Translations under genes and position numbers: made by a program
Notes under the pieces: model-generated
The model's input: the letters and a program-made list of their open reading frames with translations, nothing else
Database searches by the model: none
What the model was told of the DNA's origin: nothing
NCBI RefSeq assembly: GCF_900090235.1
Contig: NZ_LT607750.1
Coordinates: 4,827,001 to 4,891,000 of the forward strand
Direction: 5' to 3'
Source: Micromonospora echinaurantiaca
GTDB lineage: Bacteria > Actinomycetota > Actinomycetes > Mycobacteriales > Micromonosporaceae
DNA: 64,000 nucleotides
Shown: positions 50,134-59,081 of the stretch, in pieces
Layout: each line of letters opens with the position of its first letter
How positions within the stretch are numbered: the first letter of the stretch is position 1

Positions 50134-50580
50134 GGGTCCTCCTGATCTTTCGCGGAGCCCGTCGACCGATGGTGATCGGGCTCACGGAAACTTGAACCTA
50201 TCCACTCTTCCGCCGTCCTCCAAGATCCGATCGGAGGGCCGCCGGAGGACCGTGCAGCCGCCCTGACCAGGCCGGCTGGCCAGGTCAGAGCGGCGGAGCG
50301 CGCTGCGGTTCGGCGGCGAACTCCGTACGCCGACGACGCTGCCGGGCACACCGGGGAGAACGAGCAGAGTGGCCAGAGCACCGGTCGCGCCGACCGCTGA
50401 GGCATCAGCGTCCGCCATGGACGGCCGACGACCGCTGCGACCAGTAGACGACCGACGAGGGCACACCCAGCCAGCTAGCCACCGCTGGCGACCCGGTCCT
50501 CCTCACACGGGAAGTGCTGCCGCACGTGGCTGTGCGACAGGCGGTCCGAGCCCGATGAGGAGCGTCCCGTGGGCGGCCAG
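50134..50580. other. Intergenic region upstream of the M28 gene
   Basis: 447 bases without a convincing gene. Close to the M28 start it has an inverted repeat GAGCCCG (50155-50161) and CGGGCTC (50177-50183), possibly in the 5' leader. Otherwise I see nothing notable. Confidence 0.4.
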
Positions 50581-50919
50581 TCAGTCGCCCTCGAACCGGA
50601 TCTCCATGTCCCGGTTCTGGCACCGCCGGGCGAGCCGGTCCAACCGGCGCACGTGGGTCAGTTCCGGGGTCGTCCGGGCCACCTCGGCCAGGCAGCGTAG
50701 TTCGGCGAGGAGCTGGACCACCTGCTCCGCGGGGACCAGCAGCTCACCGATCGGGTCCACCCGGTCGAGCAGCGGGGTACGGCCGCCACCCTGGACCCGC
50801 CGGACCAGATCCAGCAGCACGTCGTCCGGGTCGGGCAGCACCTCGGCCGGCACGTACGACGTCCGCCGCCGGCCAGGACCGGCACCGATCACCCGGTAGA
50901 GGACGACTTCCACCCCCAT
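50581..50919 (-). CDS. Hypothetical protein, 112 residues
   Basis: A 112-residue protein starting MGVEVVLYRVIG at the ATG 50919, with GGGGG upstream. It contains LPDPDDVLLDLVRRVQ and a Leu-rich helix QVVQLLAELRCLAEVAR. No family is recognised. It is a single gene upstream of the M28 gene in the same direction but 450 bases away. Confidence 0.55.
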   Translation of the reverse strand: MGVEVVLYRVIGAGPGRRRTSYVPAEVLPDPDDVLLDLVRRVQGGGRTPLLDRVDPIGELLVPAEQVVQLLAELRCLAEVARTTPELTHVRRLDRLARRCQNRDMEIRFEGD

Positions 50920-51089
50920 GGCCGGTCCCCCTTCGTCGAGCTCGGCCGGGTCGCACGGGTGGAGCCGATCCGGGCTCACCGCGCCCCGTGCAACAAGTCT
51001 GCTCGTACCGGCGGCCGGAATCCATCACTGGTGGGTGTGGACAGTCGAAGGAATCCCATATCCGCACCCGTGATCCGGCCCGGAGGGGC

Positions 51090-51310
51090 GGGCAGGGCCA
51101 TCCAGCACTGCGCCGAGCCCGGCCGCGCACAAGGCGGACCCAGGGCTCCGACCGAACGCACGCACTGACGTGGGCAGCGCCGTCCAGCACTGCACAGAGG
51201 TGGGCGGGGCCATCCAGCACTGCGCCGGGGAAACCGTGTCGCGCCCGGACGCCAGGGCTCCGGCGATTCGCACTCAGCCGAAGGCGGGCAGAGCCATCCG
51301 GCATGGCGCG
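51090..51310. repeat. Degenerate tandem repeats upstream of xerC
   Basis: A motif like GGGCRGNGCCATCCAGCACTG occurs at 51090, 51172, 51202 and (weaker) 51286, alternating with CAGGGCTCCG (51141, 51253) and CAGAGCTTCGG (51343). The larger unit is about 84 bases. This fills much of the 645-base gap between the 112-residue gene and xerC, which holds no convincing gene. Confidence 0.7.
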
Positions 51311-51564
51311 GGAGCCCGGGTCGCGTATCCGGACCGGACCCAGAGCTTCGGCTGCAGCACTCACCGAGCGGGAGCGTGAGGGTGATCGGGCTGAGGTGGC
51401 CCGGCACTGGTCCTCGGCCGGCGGCTGCGCCGACCGTAAGGTGGGTCTGTGCGATGTACCGCTACGGCTGGGCCACCAAGCCGACGTGACAGCGTGAGCC
51501 GGCCGGTCATGCGGGCGTGGGCGCCGGTCGTTTCGGTCGCGGGCCAGCCGGGAGCGGGGCAGGG

Positions 51565-52575
51565 GTGAGCCGGGAGTCGCACAGCACCCGGGCCATCCAC
51601 GAGGCGCTGCCCGCGGCGATGCGCGAGGCGGTGGACGACTTCGCGGCCCACCTGGCCGGCGTGCGTAACCGCTCCGCGCACACCGTGCGGGCGTACGTCG
51701 CCGATGTGGTGTCGCTGCTCGACCACGCGCGCCGGATGGGCTGCGCCCAGCCGGCCGACCTCGATCTGACGGTGCTGCGCAGCTGGCTGGCGAAGCAGCG
51801 CACGACGGGTGCCGCCCGGTCGTCGCTGGCCCGGCGGGCGGCCGCGGCGCGGACGTTCAGCGCCTGGGCGCACCGGTCCGGGCTGCTTCCCACCGACGTG
51901 GCGGCGGCCCTGGCCAGCCCCCGCGCGCGGCGAGAACTACCCACCGTGCTCCGCGCCGACCAGGCGGCCGCCCTGGTCGAGGCCCCCGGCACGCCCGAGC
52001 GGACGCCGCCGGACGGGAACGCCGATGCGTACCCCGGTGGCGGCGACGCACCGGCGGAGCCGACAGCCGAGGCGGTGCTGTTGCGTGACCGGGCCCTGCT
52101 CGAGCTGCTCTACGGCACCGGGGTCCGGATCAGCGAGGCGTGCGGGCTGGACACCGCCGACGTGGACCACGGCAGGCGGGTGGTCCGGGTGCTCGGCAAG
52201 GGCAGCCGGGAGCGCGCCGTGCCGTACGGGATCCCGGCACAGCGGGCGCTCGACGAGTGGTTGCGCCGGGGCCGTCCGGTGCTGGCCGCGCCACACTCCC
52301 GGGACGCCCTCTTCCTGGGTGCCAGGGGCGGCCGGCTCAACCCGACCACCGCCCGGCGGATCGTCGGCACGTATGCCGAGGCGGCGGGTCTGCCCCGGAT
52401 CAGCCCGCACGGGCTGCGCCACTCGGCCGCGACCCACCTGGTGGAAGGCGGCGCGGACCTGCGTGCGGTGCAGGAGCTGCTCGGCCACTCGTCACTGGCC
52501 AGCACCCAGATCTACACGCACGTCTCGGTGGAGCGGCTGCGAGCGGCGTACCGCCAGGCCCACCCCCGCGCCTGA
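51565..52575 (+). CDS. xerC: Tyrosine recombinase XerC
   Basis: A 336-residue tyrosine recombinase that resolves chromosome dimers at dif with XerD. Catalytic residues are visible in order: Arg in GTGVRISEACGLD, Lys in VLGKGSRERAVP, His-x-x-Arg in HGLRHSAATH, His in LLGHSSLAS and Tyr in IYTHVSVERL. The N-terminal core-binding domain is typical. About 25 extra Pro/Gly/Asp-rich residues (PERTPPDGNADAYPGGGDAP) lie just before the catalytic domain. GTG at 51565 follows GGAG. The neighbourhood with dprA matches the Mycobacterium order. Confidence 0.94.
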   Translation: MSRESHSTRAIHEALPAAMREAVDDFAAHLAGVRNRSAHTVRAYVADVVSLLDHARRMGCAQPADLDLTVLRSWLAKQRTTGAARSSLARRAAAARTFSAWAHRSGLLPTDVAAALASPRARRELPTVLRADQAAALVEAPGTPERTPPDGNADAYPGGGDAPAEPTAEAVLLRDRALLELLYGTGVRISEACGLDTADVDHGRRVVRVLGKGSRERAVPYGIPAQRALDEWLRRGRPVLAAPHSRDALFLGARGGRLNPTTARRIVGTYAEAAGLPRISPHGLRHSAATHLVEGGADLRAVQELLGHSSLASTQIYTHVSVERLRAAYRQAHPRA

Positions 52576-52646
52576 CGCCCACGGTGCCGTCCCGTGGCCC
52601 GGTCGAAGCGGGCAGTGGAAGATCGTCCAGCGGCTACGATCATCGG

Positions 52647-53828
52647 GTGAGCGTCCCGCAGCCGCCCGAGCCGATTCCGGGCGCCCGCCTGCTCTTCTCC
52701 CTCGACCCGGCGGTCAGCCACCTCAACCACGGCTCGTTCGGCGCGGTGCCCATCGGCGTACAGCGGGCCCAGCAGCGGCTGCGCGACGAGATGGAGGCCA
52801 ACCCGCTGCGGTTCTTCACCCAGGGGCTCGTCGACCGGATCACCCACACCCGCCGGCACCTGGCGACCGCGCTCGGCGCCGACCCGGACGGCACGGCGCT
52901 GGTCGCGAACGCCACCACCGGAGTGGCGGTGGTCCTCCAGTCGCTTGGACTACGCCCCGACGACGAGGTGCTCACCACCGACCACGGCTACGGCGCGGTC
53001 GACCTGTCCATCCGGCGCGAGTGTCACCGCACCGGGGCGGTGACCCGGACCGTGCGGGTGCCGCTGGCCGCCACCGACGAGGAGCTGGTCGAGGTGATCC
53101 GGGCCGCGCTGCGCCCCGGCCGGACCAGGCTGCTCGTGGTCGATCAGCTCACCTCGGCCACCGCCCGGCTCTTCCCGGTCGCCGCGATCGTCGGGGTGGC
53201 CCGCGAGCACGGCGTTCCGGTGCTGGTCGACGCCGCGCACGCGCCCGGCATGCTGCCCACCCCGGTGGACAGCATCGGCGCCGACTTCTGGGTGGGCAAC
53301 CTGCACAAGTGGGGCTACGCGCCGCGCGGCACCGCGGTGCTCGTGGTGGCCCCGTGGTGGCGGGAGCGGATCGAGCCGCTGGTGGTCTCCTGGGAGCAGG
53401 ACACCGGGTTCCCGCAGCGGGTCGAGTGGCAGGCGACGCAGGACTACACCGCCTGGCTGGCGGCGCCGGCGGGCCTGTTCACGCTGCGCAGCCTCGGGGT
53501 CGACCGGGTACGCGCGCACAACGCTGCGCTCGTCGCGTACGGCCAGCGGGTGCTGGGGGACGCACTCGGGGTGGCGCCGGCCGACCTGCCGGACCCCGGC
53601 GGACCGGGGATCGCCATGCGGATCGTGCCGCTGCCACCCGGCCTGGCCACCACCATCGACGCGGCTCGGGCGCTGCGCGCCCGCGTCGCCGAGCGGATCG
53701 CCACCGAGGTGGCGATCATGGCCTGGGACGGGCGCGGCTGGCTGCGCCTCTGTGGGCAGGTCTACAACTCCGCCGACGAGTACGAGCGGCTGTCGGTGCG
53801 GCTGCCCCCGCTGCTCGCCCTGCGCTGA
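52647..53828 (+). CDS. Class-V aminotransferase-fold PLP enzyme (isopenicillin N epimerase-like)
   Basis: A 393-residue PLP-dependent enzyme of fold type I, class V. The PLP Asp is in VLVDAAHAPGML and the Schiff-base Lys in GNLHKWGYAPRGTAVLVV (about residue 221). The start SHLNHGSFGAVP is characteristic of the isopenicillin-N epimerase/kynureninase-like branch (CefD-like). The substrate is unknown; no beta-lactam genes are nearby. The GTG at 52647 has no obvious ribosome site and could be leaderless. The gene is 71 bases after xerC. Confidence 0.88.
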   Translation: MSVPQPPEPIPGARLLFSLDPAVSHLNHGSFGAVPIGVQRAQQRLRDEMEANPLRFFTQGLVDRITHTRRHLATALGADPDGTALVANATTGVAVVLQSLGLRPDDEVLTTDHGYGAVDLSIRRECHRTGAVTRTVRVPLAATDEELVEVIRAALRPGRTRLLVVDQLTSATARLFPVAAIVGVAREHGVPVLVDAAHAPGMLPTPVDSIGADFWVGNLHKWGYAPRGTAVLVVAPWWRERIEPLVVSWEQDTGFPQRVEWQATQDYTAWLAAPAGLFTLRSLGVDRVRAHNAALVAYGQRVLGDALGVAPADLPDPGGPGIAMRIVPLPPGLATTIDAARALRARVAERIATEVAIMAWDGRGWLRLCGQVYNSADEYERLSVRLPPLLALR

Positions 53829-53923
53829 CCCCGGCGGGCCACCCGCCGCCCACGCCACCGCTGACCCGACGACACCAGCGGGGGCCGCGCCGCCGGCAGA
53901 CCCGCCGCGAACCCGGCCACCGG

Positions 53924-54554
53924 TCAGCGGCAGCAGCCGCACCGGCCCGAGGCCGAGCAGCACCAGCGGGTCGAGGTACTCCGCGCCGCGCCGCAGTCCC
54001 CAGTGCAGGCAGGCCGGCGCCGGGCAGCCGGCGTGCCCGGCCAGCAGCGTGCCCAGCGGAGTGCCGGCCGAGACCGGGGTGCCCGGGCGGACCGCCGGCT
54101 GGACCGGCTCGTGGGTGGTGCGCAGGCCACCGCCGTGCCCGACGGTGACCACCGGGCGGCCGGCGACCAGCCCGGCGAAGAGCACCGCGCCGGGGCCGGC
54201 GGCCCGCACCGTCGCGCCTGGCGCGGCGGCCAGGTCGACGCCCCGGTGGCCGGGCAGCCACGGCTGCGGCGGCGGGTCGAACCGGCGTGCCAGGGGCGGC
54301 GGGCCGTCCAGCGGCCACCGGAACCGCGCCTGGGCGGCACCGGTGGCCGGTGCCGCCGGACGATCCGTCGGGGGCGCTGTCCGCCGCCGGCCCGGCGGAG
54401 CGGCGGACCTGGGTGCCGCGCCCATCGGCGCAACGATCGCGGCCGTGGTGGCCCGCGCCGGCCCGGCGGTCGGTGGACGGGCGAGCGGCTCCGGTCCACC
54501 GGCCAGCAGGGCGGCGCAGAGCGCGGCGACGGTGCGGAACGAGGTGGGTCGCAT
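53924..54554 (-). CDS. M23 family metallopeptidase (frame runs past expected end)
   Basis: A secreted peptidase with signal peptide (MRPTSFRTVAALCAALLAG) and a LytM domain (about 95-200): HRGVDLAAAPGATVRAAGPG and HWGLRRGAEYLDP carry zinc ligands. The first zinc His-Asp (GHRGVDL) and the final HWG are present. The family normally ends near LVLLGLGPVRLLPL, and a stop lies in the next frame at 53924. In this frame there is no stop until 52950, far inside the convergent aminotransferase gene. I give the conserved extent. Either a one-base indel (real or sequencing) or a very long antisense overlap explains it. Rv2891, near rpsB in Mycobacterium, is a similar M23 protein. Confidence 0.65.
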
Positions 54555-54603
54555 GGGCGCAGCCTGCCCGGGGAGCGACGGACTTCGCCGCCCTCGGGCG
54601 GCC

Positions 54604-54635
54604 GGCTGTGGACGGCGAAGCCCGCTGTGGACGGC
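54604..54635. repeat. Paired GCTGTGGACGGC motifs
   Basis: GCTGTGGACGGC occurs at 54605-54616 and 54624-54635, 19 bases apart, between the divergent M23 and methyltransferase genes. Its core GCTGTGGAC is the reverse complement of the GTCCACAGC pair at 33314-33342, with the same spacing. Confidence 0.55.
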
Positions 54636-54696
54636 CGCCGATCCGGCCGACGATCTGCTATGTGCCGGCAGCCGACCCCGCCCCTAGGCTGGCTCG

Positions 54697-55341
54697 ATGA
54701 CCAAGGACTGGTACGCGTGGCACGACGACTACGACGAGCCGGCATCGGCGCTGTCCCGCCGGTTGGCCGAGCTGCGGACGCGGCTGCGGGAGGCGCTCGA
54801 CAACGCCCGGCCGGGGCCGCTGCGGGCGGTGAGTCTCTGTGCCGGGCAGGGTCGGGACCTGATCCCCGTGCTGGCCGCGCATCCGCGTCGGGACGACGTG
54901 ACCGCCCGGCTGGTCGAGCTGGATCCGCGCAACGCGGAGGTGGCCCGGGCGGCCGCCGCCGACGCCGGCCTGACCCGGGTGGAGGTGGTGGTCGGGGACG
55001 CCGCCAGCACCGACGCGTACGCCGACCTGGCGCCGGCGGACCTGGTGCTGGTCTGCGGGGTGTTCGGCAACATCTCGGAGTCGGACATCCGGCGCACCGT
55101 GCGGCACTGCGCGGCGCTCTGCGCCACCGGCGGGACCGTCTTCTGGACCCGGCACCGGCGCAGCCCCGACCTGGTGCCGACGATCTGCGACTGGTTCGCC
55201 GAGGAGGGCTTCGTCCCGGTATCGGTCAACAGCCCGGCGGACGGCGTCGGCGTGGGCGTGCACCGCTTCGCCGGCGAACCCCGGCCGCTGCCGGCCGGGG
55301 TGACCATGTTCGAGTTCGTCGGTCACGACCACCTGCCGTGA
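54697..55341 (+). CDS. Class I SAM-dependent methyltransferase
   Basis: A 214-residue methyltransferase. Motif I is VSLCAGQGRDLIPVLA (about 44-59), the acidic residue after strand 2 is in ARLVELDPRNAEVA, and motif IV is PADLVLVCGVFGNIS. The C-terminal beta strands (VFWTRHRR, VSVNSPADGVGVGVHRF) are complete. Many such proteins in actinobacteria methylate small molecules; the substrate is unknown. It is divergent from the M23 gene. Confidence 0.88.
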   Translation: MTKDWYAWHDDYDEPASALSRRLAELRTRLREALDNARPGPLRAVSLCAGQGRDLIPVLAAHPRRDDVTARLVELDPRNAEVARAAAADAGLTRVEVVVGDAASTDAYADLAPADLVLVCGVFGNISESDIRRTVRHCAALCATGGTVFWTRHRRSPDLVPTICDWFAEEGFVPVSVNSPADGVGVGVHRFAGEPRPLPAGVTMFEFVGHDHLP

Positions 55342-55523
55342 CCCGGAACGGGGCAACCATCCCGAGGCGGCCCGCCATCCCGATCCGGAACAGGCAACCA
55401 CCCCGAGGCGGCACGCCCAGCCCGGCCCGAACCGGGCAGCCACCGGCCGGATCGGCGGCTGGCCGGAGGTTCTAGGCTGGGCCGGGTACGGCGGGCGCCG
55501 CCGCCGCGGACCGGGAGGCCACC

Positions 55524-56630
55524 ATGACCACTGTGGACGAGGTGAGCCGGCCGTCCCGGCTGGCCGAGCCGGACGAGGCGATCAGCGCCGAGGAGCTGCA
55601 ACTGGCGGCCCGCAACCACGGCATCCCGCTGGAGGCGCTCCGCTACGACCTGACCCCGGCGGGGTTGCACTACCTGCTCATCCACTACGACATTCCGGAC
55701 CTCGACCCGGCCGGTCACACGCTGCGGGTGGACGGCGCGGTGGCGCGGCCGCTCACCCTCGACCTGGCCGACCTGCGGGCCCGGCCCCGGGTCACCCACC
55801 GGGTGACGCTGGAGTGCGCGGGCAACGGGCGGGCGCTGCTGCACCCGCGCCCGGTGAGCCAGCCGTGGCTGGTCGAGGCGGTCGGCAACGCGGAGTGGAC
55901 CGGCACCCCGCTGGCCCCGCTGCTGCGCGAGGCGGGCCTCGACGCCGACGCCGTGGACGTGGTCTTCACCGGCGCCGACCACGGCGTCGAGCGGGGTGTC
56001 GAGCAGGACTACCAGCGGGCGCTGCCGGTCGCCGACGCGCTACGCGAGGAGGTGCTGCTGGCGTACGAGATGAACGGCGCTCCCCTGCTGCCGCAGCACG
56101 GCGCTCCGCTGCGGCTGATCGTGCCCGGCTGGTACGGCATGGCGCACGTCAAGTGGCTGCGCTCGATCAGCGTGCTGACCGAGCCGTTCACCGGCTACCA
56201 GAACGCGGTGGCCTACCGGCTGCGGCAGGACGCCGGGGACCCGGGCGTGCCGGTGACCCGGATCGAGCCGCGCGCGCTGGTCCGACCGCCCGGCTTCCCG
56301 GACTTCATGTCCCGCACCCGGGTGCTCCGGCCGGGACCGTGCACGCTGGACGGTCGGGCCTGGTCCGGGCACGCCCCGGTGGTGGCGGTGGAGGTGACCA
56401 CGGACGGCGGCGCGACCTGGGCGCCGGCCACCCTGGACGAGCCGACCGGCGGCGAGTTCGCCTGGCGGCGCTGGCGCTACGAGTGGGACGCGCGGCCGGG
56501 TCGGTACGTGCTGAGCGCCCGGGCCACCGACGCCTCCGGCCGGACCCAGCCCGTCGAGCAGCCCTGGAACCGCGGCGGATTCGCCAACAACGTCGTCCAA
56601 CGAGTGGAGGTCGCGGTCATCTCCACCTGA
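55524..56630 (+). CDS. Sulfite oxidase-like molybdopterin-dependent oxidoreductase
   Basis: A 368-residue molybdoenzyme of the sulfite oxidase family. The catalytic Mo-binding Cys is in VTLECAGNGRALL (about residue 97). The oxidoreductase domain (about 30-240) has HYDIPDLDP...VGNAEWTGTPLAPLL and GAPLRLIVPGWYGMAHVKWL, and the C-terminal dimerisation domain (about 255-365) has VAVEVTTDGGATWAPATLD. It lacks a haem b5 domain and a signal peptide, so it is probably cytoplasmic and passes electrons to an unknown acceptor. Start ATG at 55524 after GGGAGG. Confidence 0.9.
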   Translation: MTTVDEVSRPSRLAEPDEAISAEELQLAARNHGIPLEALRYDLTPAGLHYLLIHYDIPDLDPAGHTLRVDGAVARPLTLDLADLRARPRVTHRVTLECAGNGRALLHPRPVSQPWLVEAVGNAEWTGTPLAPLLREAGLDADAVDVVFTGADHGVERGVEQDYQRALPVADALREEVLLAYEMNGAPLLPQHGAPLRLIVPGWYGMAHVKWLRSISVLTEPFTGYQNAVAYRLRQDAGDPGVPVTRIEPRALVRPPGFPDFMSRTRVLRPGPCTLDGRAWSGHAPVVAVEVTTDGGATWAPATLDEPTGGEFAWRRWRYEWDARPGRYVLSARATDASGRTQPVEQPWNRGGFANNVVQRVEVAVIST

Positions 56631-56641
56631 CCGTCGGGGTC

Positions 56642-56696
56642 GATCATGAAGTTGTTGTCGGCCGCCACGGCGTGTCGCGACAACAACTTCATGATC
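56642..56696. terminator. Hairpin between convergent genes, TGATCATGA family copy 2
   Basis: Perfect 19-base arms GATCATGAAGTTGTTGTCG (56642-56660) and its complement (56678-56696), with a 17-base loop. It lies 11 bases past the sulfite-oxidase stop, before the convergent DUF2469 gene. The outer GATCATGA and following TTG are shared with the hairpin at 15331-15394. Confidence 0.85.
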
Positions 56697-56771
56697 AACG
56701 CGGCCGTCTACCGGCGGCGCAGCGCGGGGAGGGTGGGGTGGGGCCGGCGGTGGGGGTGCCGACGGGGTGGG

Positions 56772-57095
56772 TCAGCCGCCGAAGCCGGAGTCGGCGGGCA
56801 GCGAGATGTCGGGCTTTTCCAGCTCCTCGACGTTGACGTCCTTGAACGTCATCACCCGGACATTCTTCACGAACCGCGCGGGGCGGTACATATCCCACAC
56901 CCAGGCGTCGTGCATCTCGACCTCGAAGTAGACCTCGCCGTCGGAGTTGCGCACGTGCAGGTCGACCTGGTTGGCGAGGTAGAAGCGGCGTTCCGTCTCC
57001 ACCACGTAGGAGAACTGGCGGACAATGTCGCGGTACTCCCGGTAGAGCTGCAGCTCCATCTCGGTCTCGTACTTCTCGAGATCTTCCGCGCTCAT
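56772..57095 (-). CDS. DUF2469 family protein
   Basis: A 107-residue protein of the DUF2469 family (Rv2901c-like), found in actinobacteria next to rnhB. Motifs: SAEDLEKYETEMELQLYREYRDIVRQFSYVVETERRFYLAN (N-terminal helix) and VYFEVEMHDAWVWDMYRPARFVKNVRVMTFKDVNVEEL. The function is unknown. The ATG at 57095 overlaps the rnhB stop by ATGA, so the pair is coupled. Confidence 0.92.
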   Translation of the reverse strand: MSAEDLEKYETEMELQLYREYRDIVRQFSYVVETERRFYLANQVDLHVRNSDGEVYFEVEMHDAWVWDMYRPARFVKNVRVMTFKDVNVEELEKPDISLPADSGFGG

Positions 57096-57904
57096 CGCAC
57101 TCCGCCTTCCATGACCACATCTTCCCCCACCGGCGCCGAGGGCCGAGGCTGCTCGCCCAACGCCACGCCGACGGTACCCCTTGACGCGCCGAAGTGCTCC
57201 ATCGGCTCGTCCGGGCTTGCGCCCACCGGTCGACGCGAACGCGGTGGGCGGCCGTCGCGCCCCGACACGGCGGCCACGTTGACGTACGAGAACCGGTGCT
57301 CCCGGCACGGCCCGCGCTCGCGCAGCGCCGCGCTGTGCTCCGGCGTGATGTAACCCTTGTGCTCGGCGAACCCGTAGCCGGGGAAGGCCCCGTCCAGCTC
57401 GACCATGATCCGGTCCCGGGTCACCTTGGCCAGCACGCTGGCCGCCGCCACGCAGGCCGCGACCCGGTCGCCCTTCCAGACGGCCAGCCCCGGCACGTCC
57501 AGGCCGTCCACCCCGAAGCCGTCGGTCAGCACGTACTCGGGCCGGGTGGTCAGCGAGGCCAGCGCCCGGCGCATCGCGGCCAGGTTGCACACGTGCAGGC
57601 CGCGGGCGTCGACCTCCTCGGCCGGGATGACCACCACGGCGTACGCCAGCGCCCGGGCGATCACCTCGTCGTAGACCCGCTCCCGGCTGGCCGGGGTGAG
57701 CAGCTTGGAGTCGGCGAGCCCGTCGATCTCGCCGCGCCGCCCCTCGGGCAGGATCGCCGCGGCGGCGACCAGCGGCCCAGCGCAGGCCCCCCGGCCGGCC
57801 TCGTCGGCCCCGGCCACGTGCCGGAAGCCGCGCCGCTGCAGCGCCCGCTCCAACGCGTAGAGCCCGGCCTCGCGGCGCACCACGGTGCGCGGCGGGGTCA
57901 GCAC
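57092..57904 (-). CDS. rnhB: Ribonuclease HII
   Basis: RNase HII, which removes ribonucleotides from DNA and degrades RNA-DNA hybrids. 270 residues. The catalytic motif GADEAGRGACAGPLVAAA (about 27-44) carries Asp and Glu; the next Asp is in LTDGFGV and the last in KVTRDRIMVELD. GTG start at 57904, overlapping the end of the nudix gene. A C-terminal extension of about 55 residues (after NVAAVSGRDGRPP) is not part of the enzyme core. Confidence 0.95.
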   Translation of the reverse strand: MLTPPRTVVRREAGLYALERALQRRGFRHVAGADEAGRGACAGPLVAAAAILPEGRRGEIDGLADSKLLTPASRERVYDEVIARALAYAVVVIPAEEVDARGLHVCNLAAMRRALASLTTRPEYVLTDGFGVDGLDVPGLAVWKGDRVAACVAAASVLAKVTRDRIMVELDGAFPGYGFAEHKGYITPEHSAALRERGPCREHRFSYVNVAAVSGRDGRPPRSRRPVGASPDEPMEHFGASRGTVGVALGEQPRPSAPVGEDVVMEGGVR

Positions 57905-58374
57905 GGCGCACCCCCGGCGACCTCCGGCAGCACCCGGGCCAGCACCGCGGGCAGGTCGACCGGGTAGTAGCGCTCGCCGGCGCCGAGCAGTTCGTCGACC
58001 GGCCACCAGCGATGCCCGTCGACGCTGGCCCGCTCGACGTCGCTGAAGCCGGTCGTGTCCACCTCCCAGGTGGGCACCCGGACCAGGAAGAACTCCTGCT
58101 CCTGCCGGTACCAGACCCCGTCGAAGGTGAACTCGATGGTGTCCCGCCAGACCGGCTCGCCGAGCTGCTCGGGGGTCAGCCGCAGCCCGGTCTCCTCGAC
58201 CAGCTCGCGGGCGGCCCCGACCGCCGGGGACTCCCCCGGGTCGAGCCCGCCGCCCGGGGTGAACCAGTAGCGGTGCTCGGGCCGGGCCGGGTCGAAGCCG
58301 GCGAAGAGCAGCACCCGACCGGCCGCGTCGACGAGCAGCACGCGGGCCGCGCGCCGAGGGGTGTAGACCGTCAC
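57898..58374 (-). CDS. NUDIX hydrolase
   Basis: A 158-residue nudix protein. The box reads GGGLDPGESPAVGAARELVEETGL (about 43-66), matching Gx5Ex7REUxEExGU. Nudix enzymes hydrolyse nucleoside diphosphates linked to other groups; the substrate here is unknown. The GTG at 58374 was chosen (MTVYTPRRAARVLLVD). The 3' end overlaps rnhB by 7 bases, so both are in one transcript. Confidence 0.92.
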   Translation of the reverse strand: MTVYTPRRAARVLLVDAAGRVLLFAGFDPARPEHRYWFTPGGGLDPGESPAVGAARELVEETGLRLTPEQLGEPVWRDTIEFTFDGVWYRQEQEFFLVRVPTWEVDTTGFSDVERASVDGHRWWPVDELLGAGERYYPVDLPAVLARVLPEVAGGAPC

Positions 58375-58435
58375 CGCACCAGCCTGCCAGACGCCGCCGA
58401 CAACGCCCACGCCCCCGCCGGGATCGGCCCGCCGC

Positions 58436-59071
58436 TCAGGAGTTGGGGATGCCCTCGTACTGCTTCGGCACGCTCAGCCAGGTGGCCCGGCTGACCGGCC
58501 AGAAGACGGTGAACGCCCGCCCGACGACCTCGTCCTCGTCGATGGTGGCCACGGTGATGTCCTGCCCGGACTGCTGCCAGTGCTCCAGCGAGTCGCCGGA
58601 GGCGGACCGGTGGTCGCCCATCACCCAGAGCCGGCCCTCCGGCACGGTGATGTCGAACTCCTGGTCGGCCGGCTTGTCCCGGTGCCCGTCGGCGGAGAAG
58701 ATGTACGGCTCGTCGAGCGACTTGCCGTTGATCACCAGCCGGTCCTGCGGGTCGCAGCAGACCACGTGGTCGCCGCCGACGCCGATCACCCGCTTGATGA
58801 AGTCCTCGCCGTCGGGGTTGCTGCTCCACTCCAGCGGCGCCTTGAACACGATGACCTCGCCCCGGCGGGGCGAGCGGAAGTCGTACACCAGCTTGTTGAC
58901 CAGCACCCGATCGTCGATCTGGAGCGTGTTCTCCATGGACGGCGAGGGGATGAAGAAGGTCTGCAGCACGAAGGCACGCACCAGTACCGCGACCAGGATC
59001 GCCACGCCCAGGAGGATGGGCAGCTCCTTCCAGAAGGAGCTGCGGGGCTTGTCGGTCTGCTCGTCAATCAC
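58436..59071 (-). CDS. lepB: Signal peptidase I
   Basis: A 211-residue type I signal peptidase, S26 family. A membrane helix (about 15-38) precedes the catalytic Ser in FIPSPSMENTLQIDDRVLVNKL (Ser about 43) and the general-base Lys in DFIKRVIGVGGDHV (about 93). The final box GRLWVMGDHRSASGDS is complete. It cleaves signal peptides on the outer face of the membrane. It lies 10 bases after a second signal peptidase gene in the same direction. Confidence 0.95.
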   Translation of the reverse strand: MIDEQTDKPRSSFWKELPILLGVAILVAVLVRAFVLQTFFIPSPSMENTLQIDDRVLVNKLVYDFRSPRRGEVIVFKAPLEWSSNPDGEDFIKRVIGVGGDHVVCCDPQDRLVINGKSLDEPYIFSADGHRDKPADQEFDITVPEGRLWVMGDHRSASGDSLEHWQQSGQDITVATIDEDEVVGRAFTVFWPVSRATWLSVPKQYEGIPNS

Positions 59072-59081
59072 GGGATGGAGC

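Noticed and set aside
50130..50405. A 91-codon frame upstream of the M28 gene
   Set aside because: Ser/Arg/Pro-rich translation with no recognisable motif; overlaps the likely promoter and leader.
57194..57967. A 257-codon + strand frame opposite rnhB
   Set aside because: Antisense shadow of RNase HII, with no family features.
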